Origin: Eutypa lata
Lineage: Eukaryota; Ascomycota; Sordariomycetes; Xylariales; Diatrypaceae
Assembly: GCA_022661535.1 (NCBI GenBank)
Contig: JAKULF010000002.1
Coordinates: forward strand, 1,240,001 to 1,304,000
DNA length: 64,000 nucleotides
Direction: 5' to 3'
The translations under genes were made by a program, and so were the position numbers. The notes beneath the pieces are model-generated. The model was not told the DNA's origin and ran no database searches. It saw only the letters and a list, made by a program, of their open reading frames with translations. Of this stretch, positions 47,947-60,192 are shown piece by piece. How positions within the stretch are numbered: the first letter of the stretch is position 1; every line of letters starts with the position of its first letter.

Positions 47947-50039
47947 TTATACCGCTTTAGCTAGAACAACTCTCAAGACAGACCCACAAGCCTTTATATA
48001 CACCTCGGTAGGCGTGCCTCTGCTACCATCGCAAGTGATCTCTCCTTGGAGGGATTCTGCATCCACGATGGAAATATCAGGATTCTTCTGAACCTCGACC
48101 AGTTCCCCTTCGCGCAACTTCTCCACTTTATACGTGAGCTTTTTCTGGCATTCACCTGCGGAGTATGTTTTTGATCCGGTGGCATACTCGACTTGAATTT
48201 CGATCAGTCCTGCGGTATGAAGTGGTGATGATTCCCCGGGGCTGATTTCTCCGGATTTCATCAATATATTGGAATCAAGGGATGAGCTGTCGGAGATGCT
48301 GGATGCTTTTGATAGAGTTGACGAGGAGTCTGTCTGTGGCTCATGTGCCTTGTCCGCATTCTCGTTGATTAAACTCATCTCCACTTGTACCTCTTTCCCC
48401 TTTGATTCGCTGTGATTACTTTTGCTGCAAACACCATCCCCTACCTGAATTCCAACACTAGATATTGATTGCATCTCTTCTCGTTTCTCAACGACCGCAG
48501 GAGTCGGAGGTTCCTCGATAGGCAAGGTAGATGTAGACATCCCATGAAGTAACACCGACAGTGTGCTCTCGTTCGTATCCGAGTGAACGTATTTCTTTCT
48601 TGTCACGAGCAGAAGTTGAATACTCTCCCTCATGTGCATTTGCAAACGTCCATTAAACCCATTTGCAAGATCTGGAACAGCAGGTCTTGTGAGTAGCGGC
48701 AAACGCCACCCCGGATACAGTTTCCCATGGCACTTCGGCGTGTACATTTTGCCATGCGATAAGATGAACGCATTACACAACCAGCAGGCGTCCTTGCTCG
48801 ACCGGATCACGCGAGGCCAGAGACGGATGTTATGCGCGGTCAGCTCACAATGGTAGATGAGCTGGACTTCAGCGTGGATCTTGGCTCCCTCCAACGTCTT
48901 TTTCGCTTGCTGGGAGAGTCTCTTGTTCCCTTGTAGTTTGGAGACACCCAGAACCTGGTAGATCCGTGCAAGTCTGTCACGGTATGCTATAAGCTCTTCT
49001 CTCTCATTGACTACCTGTTGGATCGTGGGGCTGTAGTTGTTGTTTGGTATCCTGGCAAAGGCCTGATTGGGTAGATCTACTGTGACTATCTGCATTTTTC
49101 GGGTCAGGGGGAACTTCTTGGCGATGCGGCAAAGGAATCTGGCTGCTTCGCGATATCTTGCGACTTTGCCGAGTATATTTACCAGACTAACTTTCAACGA
49201 CGGACATAATGTGCTATCAGGGATATTGCTGAGTAAGGCATTGATGTCCCCTATTCTCCATAGCTGGTACACACCTTCCACTAATCTTTCTAGTTGAGAG
49301 TTAGTCTGGTAGTTGGTCCACATGTCTATCAATCGTATGACGTCTCTAGCTTGCTTTAAGAACGATTGTACCAAGAGTGATAGCTGCGGGTTCTGGTGCA
49401 CAGGGCTCTTGGTACCACGAAGCCCCTCTAGCACGATCTGGATGGCATCCTTGGTTGCTTTCTTTTTTGCGTTCCTAGAGTCCTTTTTGAGCCGCATACG
49501 ATACAGGATGCGACTCGAACACATGGAGATGATTGCCGTAAATAATCTCTCCTCAACATCCGAAGAACTATCTTCGTTTATGCTGTTAATTGGATATTCT
49601 CGGACTATCAAAAGACACGGACCAGGTTAACCAATAACATACCTTCGACTTGATCCATAAGTGCGAATATCCCATTAAACCTCAGTTTCAGATCATCAAG
49701 TATCTGTTTCCCATCGTCTGCACTAGCTTTGTTCACTGAGAGTAGAACCTTGATTCCTTTTGCCCCAGGGTTCTCCTCGATGCAAACAGCCGGTATGGTA
49801 TTAGGGTCATCATTTGGGTGAGCTAAGAAGGCAAGTATGCCAACCAGGCTCTTCTCCTTGTCAAAAGGCAATGTGTAACCCGCCCGTTGACTGTGATAGT
49901 CCTCGACTGGGTTGGAGAAGGGTGACGATAGTGTCGAGAAGCGCGACGATGCTTCTGAGTGCAGGAGATGCAGCACTGCGATATTCTCTGCGCAGGCAAT
50001 GGCTGCTGCTTGCGGGGTCATGGTAGCTTTTGCCATCAT
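47947..50039 (-). CDS. OTT_1508-like nucleic-acid deaminase domain protein
   Basis: Exons 50039-49643 and 49604-47947 give 684 aa. The joining intron would be only 38 nt (GTATGT, GGTTAAC, GATAG), shorter than any other here. The N-terminal 130 residues form a helical region. The deaminase signature lies at about 376-435: KIHAEVQLIYH (zinc His and catalytic Glu), then SSKDACWLCNAFI (two zinc cysteines), then CHGKLYPGWRLP. This fits the fungal OTT_1508-like family (PF14441) of the cytidine-deaminase superfamily. Substrate and role are unknown; members have been proposed to act on nucleic acids in conflict systems. From about 490 the protein is Ser/Glu-rich and disordered, then a short beta tail. 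Two ATGs at 50039 and 50036 are equivalent. Confidence 0.8.
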
Positions 50040-50619
50040 GTGAGCTCATGGCTTAGGTGAATTACTTCTACAATACGAGCTCTTGCTAGACGATATGAAA
50101 GAAAGTAGCACATGGCACTAGATCGTAGATTCAGATTAAAAAAATAAATAACATTGAGCTCATAAGAAGAGTAGCGATCCTGAACAACTAGAACGCAGCA
50201 AAAGCACGTCTCACTCTCCCGAGTTCTATGGTCGGCCTCCCGCATGGCTATTGCAGCCTTGATGCCTAGAAAGTTCAGAGACGATTGGGCTTTGGCAGTC
50301 AGGTAACTATTAGGCGCAGGAATACTGAGCCTTGAATACACCTATAATGCATGACGTGCCATATCTTTATTCACATGTCTTTTTAGCTTCAGGCCAAACC
50401 AATTACTAAGTAGAGATCGTGACGAGCTTCGAGCATTAGATTATTTTATGTTGGCGTGAGTCGAAGTCTTGAACCTACGTTGGCCTCCTGCTCCTGCAGC
50501 TGCTGCTGCATCAGGCCTGTAATGGTGATTTATGGGTACCTCTAGCGGAGTCTACCCCACGCCTTGGCGACGACATTACCCACTTATTATGTTAATTCCC
50601 GCTTGTAAAAACAAGATTA
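50040..50619. other. Intergenic between deaminase gene and transposon
   Basis: Contains the deaminase promoter. Normal base composition gives way abruptly to AT-rich DNA after about 50600. A (CTG)n-like stretch lies near 50490-50510. Confidence 0.45.
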
Positions 50620-50862
50620 TTAATATTATTGTTTCGAATTAAAATGTTATCGCTTTACTTACGAATTTTAATATATTAAAATTACCTTTTTTAAACTTAT
50701 ATATTTAAATTAATATAAAAATTATAAAATTATAAAAAATATTATAATAATTATTTTTAATAATTTTATTTATATATATTTATTATAAATTTATAATTAT
50801 TATATATATAAAATTAACTTTATAAATATATTAATATAAATATTAATAACTTATTAAATTTT

Positions 50863-51073
50863 ATTAATATATAAAGTATAATTAAATATTATTAAAAAGC
50901 TTAAGTTTTATATTTATTATTAAATATAAAAGTTTTTATTTAAATAATTAAAATAAATTAAATTATAACTTTATAACTTTATTTATATATAATAAAAGCT
51001 TTAAAAACTTATTATTTTTTAACGAATATTACATTTACTTTTATTATTATTTTTTATTATTTTAATTATTAAT
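50863..51073 (+). repeat. Internal direct repeat, copy 1
   Basis: 211 bp that match 52294-52504 without gaps (constant offset of 1431). The roughly 12 differences noticed are all transitions. It lies inside the RIP-degraded element. Confidence 0.8.
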
Positions 51074-52103
51074 ATCTTTTTATAATAAAATAATTATTAT
51101 TTTAAAATTATTATTATTTTTATTAATGCTTTTTTTTAAATATTTTTTTATATATTATAAGTTAATTTTTTATATAAATTAAATACTTTAATTAAAATAA
51201 TAACTTTATCGTTATTAATAAATATATTACTTTTATTTTCGTTTTAATTTTTTAAATAATTTTTTCGTAAATAATCGTATTTTTTATATTTAAAATAACG
51301 CGATTAATTATTTTTATTTTATTTAAGTTTATTATTTATTTAAATTTTATAATTATCGTTATTATTATTACTTTTTTTATTTTAAAACTTAATAATAAAA
51401 TTATTATATATTTAATTTATCGTTATATTTAATATTTATTAAATTATTTTTTTAATATATAACTTTTAAATCGTAATATTAATAATATTTTTAATTAAAT
51501 AAACGAATATTATAAATTATTAATTTAAATTTATTAATATTTTAACTTTAATAATACGTTAAAATAAACGTTTAAATTTAATAACGTAATTTAATATTAT
51601 TTATTTTTTATTTTATTTAATATATTATAATTATATTTATAAATTTAACTTTTATTTAATATTATAACTTTCGTATAATTTCTTTAAAGTTATATATATT
51701 TTCGTTTTTTTTAATATTTATAACGATAATTAAAAAATTATTTTTAATATTATTAATAATAATATTCGTAATTTTAACTTTATTAATTTTAATAAATTTA
51801 TCGTTATTATTATTTTAAAATTTAATATTTTTTAAAATTATTTAAAAAAAAAATCTTTTATATTTTTTAATTATTATCGTTTTATAATTAATTTTTATTA
51901 ATTATTTTAAAAATAAAGTTAATTTAATTTAAATATATAATTAACTTCGTTAATTTTTTAATTTCGTTTTTATTTTCGTTTTCGTTTTTTTTATTATTAT
52001 TAATTTTAATTTTATTAATTAATAACTATTTAATTTAATTTTATAACTTTTTAATTTATTATTTAAATTTTTTTTTAATATTATCGTAAATTATATCGTT
52101 AAT

Positions 52104-52177
52104 GTTTTATTTTTTTAATTATTAAATTAAATACTTAATCGTTTTATTTTTTTAATTATTAAGTTAAGTATTTAATC
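52104..52177 (+). repeat. 37-bp tandem repeat, two copies
   Basis: Copies at 52104-52140 and 52141-52177, each starting GTTTTATTTTTTTAATTATT and ending TTAATC, with a decayed third start after them. The copies differ only by transitions. Confidence 0.8.
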
Positions 52178-52293
52178 GTATTATTTTTTATAATAAACTT
52201 TTCGTTTTAAAAACCTTTTATAATTATCGTTTTAAATACGTAAATTTTAAATATATAAATTTTAAATATATTATTAAAAAAAATTATTATTAT

Positions 52294-52504
52294 ATTAATA
52301 TATAAAATATAATTAAATATTATTAAAAAACTTAAGTTTTATATTCGTTATTAAATATAAAGATTTTTATTTAAATAATTAAAATAAATTAAATTATAAC
52401 TTTATAACTTTATTTATATATAATAAAAACTTTAAAAATTTATTATTTTTTAATAAATATTATATTTACTTTTATTATTACTTTTTATTATTTTAATTAT
52501 TAAT
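52294..52504 (+). repeat. Internal direct repeat, copy 2
   Basis: Partner of 50863-51073, same orientation, ungapped by eye. It keeps a few C or G positions that copy 1 has lost and the reverse, so both were mutated separately after duplication. Confidence 0.8.
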
Positions 52505-52998
52505 AAATTTATAATAATTATTAAAAATTATTAAATAATTATAAATTTTCTTTATTTAATTAATTTATTTATAAAATTAAAATTATTTATTATAATATTT
52601 ATAAAAATAAAAATAATTTTTATATATAACTTTATTAATAATAATTATAACGATATTTTTTATAATTTTATAACTTTTATATTAACTTAAATATTTAAAT
52701 ATAAAAAAGGTAATTTTAAAAATCGAAGCCGATTTTAAATGTATGTATGCTAAGGTTCGTAAGTAAAGCGGCGACACTTTAATTCGAAACGACAGTATTG
52801 GGCACATTTATGCAAGGACATGTTCAAATTTAAGAGCAGGAAACTGTTGAATTTTTAGAAAGTAGTATCATAGAACCAGTTCCTCGCTAATGTAGCTATA
52901 TCTATATTAGGATAATGACTGTCGTGGCGACAGGAGTCCGGTGTAAGCCTATTGCTGAGGGAAGTCTCTACTAGGTGCGTAGTACGTTCCATCACCAC

Positions 52999-55358
52999 CT
53001 ATTCTAGAGACTCCCAGTATGTCTCCCACGTAGATGGAGCCAATTGACAGCTATCAGCCTCCATTCTCACCTGCTCATCAGCGAGTGCTTCTTCCTCAGC
53101 CATTTCTTGCTTCAGTGCTCTGAATTCCTGCTTTGCGATCTCGTCCAACCTCTCCTCTTCTTGCACCGGATTTATGTCCCGTGAACTCGTTCCGTCCTTA
53201 GAAGTGTTCATGCCCATGATGTCTGTCATCATATCTGCAGCACTTGTCGCCAACTTTCGACACACCGTCACGGTTTCTTCTTCTTTACTGGCGTCCAGCA
53301 ATTGCTGCATTGTCGAAATGTTGTCTTCAACAACACTAGGCGACTCGGCAACATATCTGAATCTCCTGATCAAGAACTTCCAATCCTCTAGACAATAAGG
53401 GGATAGCATGTTGCGTAGGGTTTTCCACATTCGGGCTGCACAATTTGGTTGTAGGGCGTCGCTACCCTCCGATACGCTTGTGGCGTCAGTATCGTGACTC
53501 TTACTTGTGCTGTTGCTCGTCATTGAAGCCACGCTTGAGCCATCGGATTTCACGCTTGAGCCACTAGATTTCCTCGTAGCCTCTGCTACGCTAATATTCT
53601 GGCTATCCTCCGCAAGCATAGTTTGCCTGATATCCGTGTCCTCATTGGTTCCAGTGATCTGAAAGTCAATCGCACGGCTACTGTTGCCTGAATTTTCGCT
53701 TTTCTCTGACCCCTGACTGGAGTTACTGGAGTCATTAGATTTCCTCGAATCCTGACTGCTATCCATAGTTTGATTCTCGCCCATGGCGTCAATCTCATTG
53801 GTGCGTTTATTAACACACGTGTTTCTGTCAGAGCCCTTTCTAGTTTTATTGACGGTTAGAGTGTCGTTGTCGTTGGGCGCCGTTAGAATTTTTGTAGATA
53901 AACTATGAGCAGTAATTCCAGCCGCGTTAGTAGATTGGTAGTGGTCTGTAGTCTGACTCGCGTTGGTGGCGTCATTATCATTTGTAGTCTCATCGACACA
54001 GGTAGATCCACTGAGGTTCCTCGTGCTCTCGTCCGTGGTATCATTATTGTTTGTAGGCTCATCGACACATGTAGACCCGCTCAGGTTCCTCGCATTCTCG
54101 TCTAGGGCGTCACTACCGCTTGTAGTCTCGTCGACGGGTGTAGGCCCGGTGGGATTCCTCACACGTTCACCAAGGACGCCCGTAGTCTTATCGATGCTTG
54201 TAGACTCGCTGAGAATCCTCGTACTCTCACTAGCAGCGCTTGTAGGCTCATCGACCTTTATGGCTGTATGGGCGTTTGTAGTCTCAATGCCGTCTGGACC
54301 CCGAGTGTCATCTGTAGGTGTAGCAACCTCGATGACTTCAGAGATGTTTCTTGTGTCCTGAGAACTAACTTTCTTAGCTTTCCTACCATGGGTGGGTTTA
54401 GTGGCGACCCTCATAGGCTGCTTGTCGGTCGCAGTGTCAAAGACGCTTGTGGCCTGGTTGTCGCCGGCTGGACCCTCCCACAGCATGAAGTATTGGTATA
54501 AAGTCGGACCAGCGAATTCAATCCAGTGTGTGGCTGCACGGACTGTCGAAACAGCCTTGTCGACAGAAATCGCGTGGCCGCATCCATCACGGTGCCATAT
54601 GTCATCATTACGTTGTAACAGATCATAAATAGTCCACTGGAAGTAAGTGGTCCAGGATTCAACTCTAGCTTCAAATAGTCGAGCAGCAAAAGCGTGGATA
54701 TTCTCTAGTCTGCGTAGAATGACGGGAGAATCTGTACTCATTCTCTCATAGTAAAAACGGGGATCTGTTTATACCCCAACGAGGTAGGTATCTTTGTCAG
54801 CCTTTTTGGAATATGCTGGGTATAACCGTATGATGGAAGGATGACTCACCCGACAAAGCTCTTCTCATTTCGCTATCAAGTCCAAATTCCGACGCCCACG
54901 ACGATATGAACTAAAATGATGACATGTCAGAAGGGTATACTTCCCACAACACAGGCATTGGGATAAAATAATTGCGACAGTGGGTTGTAGGGTAAGTAAT
55001 CAATACTCACTTTGCCTGCCTCATCCTTGACGTAAGGCATATTCGCAAGCTCGACTACTAGGTCGACCAACTGACCTTGTGCTGGATGGTTGTATGGAAT
55101 CTGCTTCGCAATGCCTATAAAGAACCCCCAGGCCTCCACAAGCAACATGTCGGCATTCTTGTAGACTAGTGCGACCTTGAGCCTTTCTTGATTCCAAGGT
55201 GTTAGGCTATCAATCCTAATTGCAGCCGACCTTGGGGACATTTCCTTCTCAGGATCTAGATACTCAACAATGATCTCGAAAACTTGCTTCTCGAAATCCC
55301 AAGGGGGTTCCGAAGGACCAGACGCCGTATAACATATGCTTAGTCCTTGGGCCTCCAT
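52999..55358 (-). CDS. DUF3632 protein with long disordered repeat tail
   Basis: Exons are 55358-55011, 54910-54850 and 54764-52999, giving 724 aa. The DUF3632 domain is assembled only by joining all three exons: AWGFFIGIAKQIPYNHPAQG at about 78-97, FISSWASEFGLD in exon 2, and LENIHAFAARLFEARVESW with YFQWTIYDLL in exon 3. An ATG at 54741 lies inside exon 3 and would cut the domain, so it is not the start. From about 240 to 570 the protein is Thr/Ser/Asn/Asp-rich and includes about five tandem units of 22-23 residues (about 308-400), for example RNLSGSTCVDEPTN and RNLSGSTCVDETTN. A helical, acidic C-terminal part follows. Function of the fungal DUF3632 family is unknown. Confidence 0.78.
53960..54245 (-). 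repeat. Coding tandem repeat (66-69 bp units)
   Basis: About five imperfect in-frame units inside the DUF3632 gene, each encoding a VDE(P/T)T ... R(N/I)(L/P) ... ST block. The two central copies are nearly identical, so the array is recent or still homogenising. Confidence 0.7.
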
Positions 55359-57246
55359 TGTGTGGTGTGATTCCGATGATGCTACGGAGAGAACTTAGGA
55401 TGACTGCAGATGCGTCTAATGAAGACTTTGGGTTAGGATAGTTGCCTCCGTAAGAGGAAGATTGAAATAGGAAAGAGCGTTGATGAATGATTGAAGGGTA
55501 TTTGTATTGACAAGGGCTTGGTGATATCGAAAAAGACTGTTTTTGTGATAACCTTGAAGTTGTAGTAAAGGGTGGAATCTTGGGACACCTTAGGATATTT
55601 TCAGAATTAACAAAAGGAAGTGGGAGAGGTCAGGTGGTGTGACAGTATTGTATGGATTAGGTAAGCGTTTATGTATGTATGTACGTATGTACGTATGTAT
55701 GTACGTATGTATGTACGTATGTAGGTAGTTCAAATCATGTGTGCAATATACGTATGGTAGTACGTAAAAGATAGGGCAACTACATACATGCATGTAGGTA
55801 CCATCGATACCTAATAGCTGCCTATGTAGATACCTAGCCCAGTGCAGCAAACATCTAATCATGTGTGTGTATGTAGTACATAATCTACTTAGTATGTACA
55901 TGTAATGCTAAACAGATAAGTACACATGCATATTCTCGATGGTTATTGAATCCATTCCAGCCTTGTTCACCAAGAGAATGGCTCCTTAATTACACAGAGT
56001 TGATCTTTGTGACATGTTAATTCTAATATTATCTGTAATATATCAGTATTTCACGAATTTTGATAATAATTGCTAAGTTAATTTCATATGTGACTACTAA
56101 GCACGTTATATATAGAGGCCTGTTTATTGCTACAGATTAACACCATCTGGGAAAGAGGGCAAAAATTAAGTAATGTTTGGTAAATAAACTGCTATACTAT
56201 ATTTACAAGGAAATATTAATGTCAATTCGTCTATTTAAATCTGTATAAGTCATCTCATATGCAGTCGTTGCAAGGGTCCTAGGTATTACTGAACCTCCCC
56301 CAAGGTGCATGCATTAGGAATATGTTAAGGTACCTAGCAATGCAATTAGATATCCTACCTAGTAGCATACGCATGGGTATACATCAGATGAAAGACTAGG
56401 AGTAACTGCCGGGAGAAATTGACCTACACTTTATTTTACAACCATGGGCGTGACCACAGTATCCAGTAATACCTGCCATCCCAATCCAAGTCTAACCAAC
56501 CTGGAACAATATCTACTCTCCTTACCTTACTTAGTTGACGTGTGTTATTCCCGGCATAACACTCTTGCCTATTGGTGTTCATCACTGGGCTTCTATTCTA
56601 CACGATACTTATTCACCTGAACTTGTGTTAACCCCAGCACAACACTTATGCTTATTCGGATTTCTTCTTAGGGTTGGCTGAAGTTTGTTGTGCTTGAGCT
56701 AGAAGATTGAGTCGAAGTTCACTACGCAGAGTTTCAAACGGACGCCTAAAGGGCCCAGTGCAATTTCAAGAGTTTCATAATGGCAATTAAACGATGAGAA
56801 AGGCTATAAACCTACAGAGAGCTCGAAGAGAAGCTAGATAACCTAGTACAGCTGGCAATCATGTTATTAGTTGTCACAGATGCATTTCATCCCATGCAAC
56901 ATACATTTCCTATTCCTGGTAACCACTCCATTTTCAGTTGAAACCTATAGTTACCCTCCTCAATAACCTCTATATCACATTCGCCTGAAAGCTGTTGTTT
57001 TATTTGGCCGAACTGCCTTCATTTAAGCAAAGTATACCTGAAACTAAGATCCTATACAGGCAGGTCCGAATCATAGAAACTGTTCCAACCATCGTCCCTA
57101 GCAAAGACCGATTCAAATGCCAAGGATTGTTCCATAACACACCAGCTATAGCCAGCCTCATACTGTCCCTTGCATAATTCTCATTGATATCACCTTCAAA
57201 TAGCATCGTTGGCATGTTTCCTAGTGCCCGTATGCTGACTCGACGG
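55359..57246. other. Intergenic, AT-rich, with GTAT/GTAC repeats
   Basis: About 1.9 kb between the DUF3632 gene and the 3' end of the Hsp70-like gene. The only structure seen is the microsatellite near 55670-55725. A minus-strand frame at 57000-57215 directly downstream of the Hsp70-like stop shows no homology. Confidence 0.4.
55670..55725. repeat. (GTAT/GTAC)n microsatellite
   Basis: About 55 bp of GTAT tetramers alternating with GTAC, about 310-370 bp upstream of the DUF3632 start. Confidence 0.85.
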
Positions 57247-59526
57247 TCACTGCATGATGTTGTTGAGGATTAGTTGTCCAACCTTATGACCATCCGAACT
57301 GGTCGCCGTCATGTCGACCGAGCAACCACTGACGCGAATGTCCCAGTGCCACTCGAAGACAGGAAACTTCTCGTCTTGGGTGTTTGGCAACTTTGGTAGG
57401 TCCTCGATCTTGACATGTGTTTTGAGCGCAGTGTGACCAATAAACACCACATCATCATCTACCTCTTCGTGCATGCTGAACTCACGATCTTCGCTGATTC
57501 TCGTCGGTGGGTCCGGAAGTATCGATTTGTATACTCGAACGTTGTGTCTGTAGGAGCCTTGAGCTTTCTGGAGAAATGTCATGCTGTAGGACAGGTTGTT
57601 CTCCCCAGACTCCACCTCCTGGCCGCGTTTGATGGGCCAGTGTACCCGGTTAGCCGACATGTACTCGGAGCGGCCCTCATCCCAATATCTGTCCTCGACG
57701 AGGTGACGTTTCGGGTTGAATGGTTCATGGCTACTCCAGCCATAGCTATATCTTGCTCGCCGAGTTGACGGCTGGATATTGGCACCGAACTGGACTGCTC
57801 CACGGGAGACGCAGGACCAACTTTTTTTTATTAAAGTTAGGATCACATTGGAGTAGAGAGAAACGAGTAAAGGGGAGGAAATTAGGTGTCTGATACCACT
57901 TACGGTGCGCTGTGAGTTGACTGGATGAGTTGAATGTTCTTGTCGTGACAGGGGCCGTCACGAAGGGTATCGCGGATGTAAGGGCATCTACCGAAACCGC
58001 CGACTAAGAAGACGAACTAGGACACATATTAGCGATATAGACGATCTTTTGCCATGGCATTTTCCTGTTACCTTGGGATAATTGTTCGTTTCTTTCTTGA
58101 TGAGTTCAAGCTGGTTATTCACCAGGTCTTTGATGCCTGGCATGACCGACTTTTCAAAGCAGTCGGCAATCTGTTTCTTGTTCAGGTTGACCTTTCCGTC
58201 CACTATGGTATCAACGATCCATTCCCCGTCAGTATTGTCGAAGCTTGGTTTGATCGAGTACTCCCAGCTCTCGTCGAGGATTCTGCTCTGGAACTTGGCG
58301 AGGCTCTCCCATTTCTGGAGACCAAGGTAAACCTTGATGTAGTCCTCGAACTCCCTGTCTAGGAGTTTTGCGCCATGGAATGATCCTGTTCTTGTTAGTT
58401 TGGAATAGAAATAGACATTTAAAGTATGGCCGTAACATGAAGCCATATTAAACGTACCATCTCCTTCGACAACCTCACGGAATTTAAGAAATGGTTTGAC
58501 TTCATCAATCACGTAGCTTATAGCATCCTATGTTGGGTAGGTGACATGTTAGCCTAAATCTTGTGACGTCGATGGCTGGAACAGGATACGATAGCAGCCT
58601 CAAAGACGTGACCTACAGCAGTACCTCCTACGATGGATATAATCATTGTTAGTTTAGCCCGTTGCTTAAATGGTATGGAAATGTGTGGGGGACAGAGGTA
58701 CTGACCTCCGAGATCCAGGATCACCAGGCTGTCTCCACGCTTCACGTCAGGACGTTCCGGGACTACGGTGAATATGGTGGAAATAGCTGCCGCTTCGGGC
58801 TCGGTTACAAAGCTAAGCACTGTCTCCCCAGAGACACGAGCATCGCGGATGCCAGCAAGCTCTGCAGCCTTCGCCATCTTCTTGAGCGCAGGTTCAGGCC
58901 AAATAGCTGGGACTGTCAAAACGACGGTCAAGGGAGCAGCCTCGGCAATTGTGCCAAGCTCTCTCTCCATCTGCTCTAGGGCGTATTCCCATAGCAGGCG
59001 TACTGTAGAAAGACTCCGTTGTCAGTTCGACGATTTCATCTCCACGCGTGTCTAAGTGAACCAGTCGCAATAATGACCACTTACAGTAATCACCGACGAC
59101 AGTCGTCACATCCTTCTTGAGAACCGCTAATTTGTTTCTGGGAATCTTGGTGTTCTCAGAGCCTCGGAGCTTTTCGCCGAGGTCCGATTCCTCAACAAGG
59201 AGGAGTTTGAACCATTCGATTGGGTCACCCTCCTCAGGGACCTCGTAGCCCCAGAGAATGTCTCCTGAAGGCTTATACCAGATTTTGGTAGGGACTTTGA
59301 CCCGCTCGTAAGGGCTTGCATTCCTGACTCCTCGCCATTGGGAGATGACGGAAATGTTGTTAGGCCGCGAATCCTCTCTAACATGGGCGTAGGCAACCCC
59401 AGAAAAGCTAGGAATAGTGAGCATCAGTTGTCGAAGTTAGGTGCCAGCTGATGGGATCAAATGTATTACTTACGTTGTTCCAAAGTCAATGCCTACAATA
59501 AGTCTCGTAGGCTTCGGGGGAGGCAT
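57247..59526 (-). CDS. Hsp70-like actin-fold ATPase (fungal, HSPA12-type)
   Basis: Eight exons give 584 aa: 59526-59474, 59407-59085, 59002-58706, 58627-58617, 58527-58458, 58385-58072, 58016-57904 and 57820-57247. It has the Hsp70 nucleotide-binding fold but no canonical substrate-binding domain. Phosphate-1 GIDFGTTFSGVAYA (about 12-25, split by intron 1), ELAGIRDARVSGETVLSF-type mid motif, EPEAAA, phosphate-2 LDLGGGTA (split by introns 3 and 4), and a late VFLVGGFGRCPYI adenosine-site motif are all visible. Exon 4 is 11 nt and encodes only the end of phosphate-2; skipping it would break the ATP site. Fungal proteins of this class are abundant and of unknown role; some lie near NLR-type and other conflict genes. 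Confidence 0.85.
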
Positions 59527-60192
59527 CTTGATGATGGCCAATGGCAATGTTGAGTAACAGGGAATGTGATGGTTTCCTTTGAATAACAAGTGCCTTACAA
59601 AATGACCGGGTCGATTATGTTGATCGTGGTTAAGGGGGATACAGATTGCACAATCAAAACTGCAGTTATGAGAGAGGGGATGACTGGCTTCCGAGTTTGT
59701 TATTGGATTGAACCACGAAGGCCTCTAGGAAACACCATGGAAGGTTGCGAATTCTGGTCAACCTGAAAGTAAAAGAAAGACCAATACTAGATCGTGATTA
59801 ATCGGGAAATTTAAATTAATACAGAAACCCGGATGACCACTTTTAGGTGTATGTATTGTTTTTGGTTCTTTCCCTTTACTCTTCACATTTCATCTCGCAG
59901 CCTAAATTTTCCATACGTACAAGAACAGCTGGGTTCCACGTCTTTTGCATCTTTACTTCAACCCGACGCAAATCCTACGAGGGCGCATTCATGTACCCCC
60001 GTAGTCAAGGACTTTCAAACTGAAGACATTAATATCAGGCCTAGAAGTCAACAACACATCCACACTGCTTGGTCCATCACAGACTACCTCAATATTTGAA
60101 CGCCGAATATTTCTAGCATCTCTAATATTATTCACCATATCACTGTTCTTCATTCTTCAGATCACCTACGTTGGGTATTACAACGCAACCAG
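59527..60192. promoter_or_regulatory. Divergent promoter region, Hsp70-like / 477-aa gene
   Basis: 666 bp between two divergent starts. A reading frame at 59833-60099 has no support. No element identified. Confidence 0.4.

Larger units (their letters stand above)
50620..52801. mobile_element. RIP-degraded DNA transposon with terminal inverted repeats
   Basis: A 2.2-kb block of extreme AT content with no reading frame. Its ends are inverted copies: the left end from 50620 and the right end, read on the minus strand from 52801, align for about 57 columns sharing GTTTCGAATTAAA and CGCTTTACTTACGAA. Homology continues further in past TTAAAATTACCTTTTTTA. By eye there are about 14 differences in the 57 columns; all are transitions and the left end is always A/T. 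CpA/TpG dinucleotides are almost absent inside. This is the RIP signature in a TIR element (a Tc1/mariner-like size, family not identifiable). A target-site duplication is not clear. Confidence 0.85.

Noticed and set aside
50620..52801. AT-rich block as a mitochondrial DNA insertion
   Set aside because: Terminal inverted repeats, all-transition differences between repeat copies and absence of mitochondrial genes fit a RIP-mutated transposon better.
55670..55725. GTAT/GTAC array as a CRISPR-like or operator array
   Set aside because: Simple tetranucleotide microsatellite without spacers in a eukaryotic genome.
57000..57215. Minus-strand frame directly after the Hsp70-like stop codon
   Set aside because: No splice path from the Hsp70-like gene and no recognisable motif.
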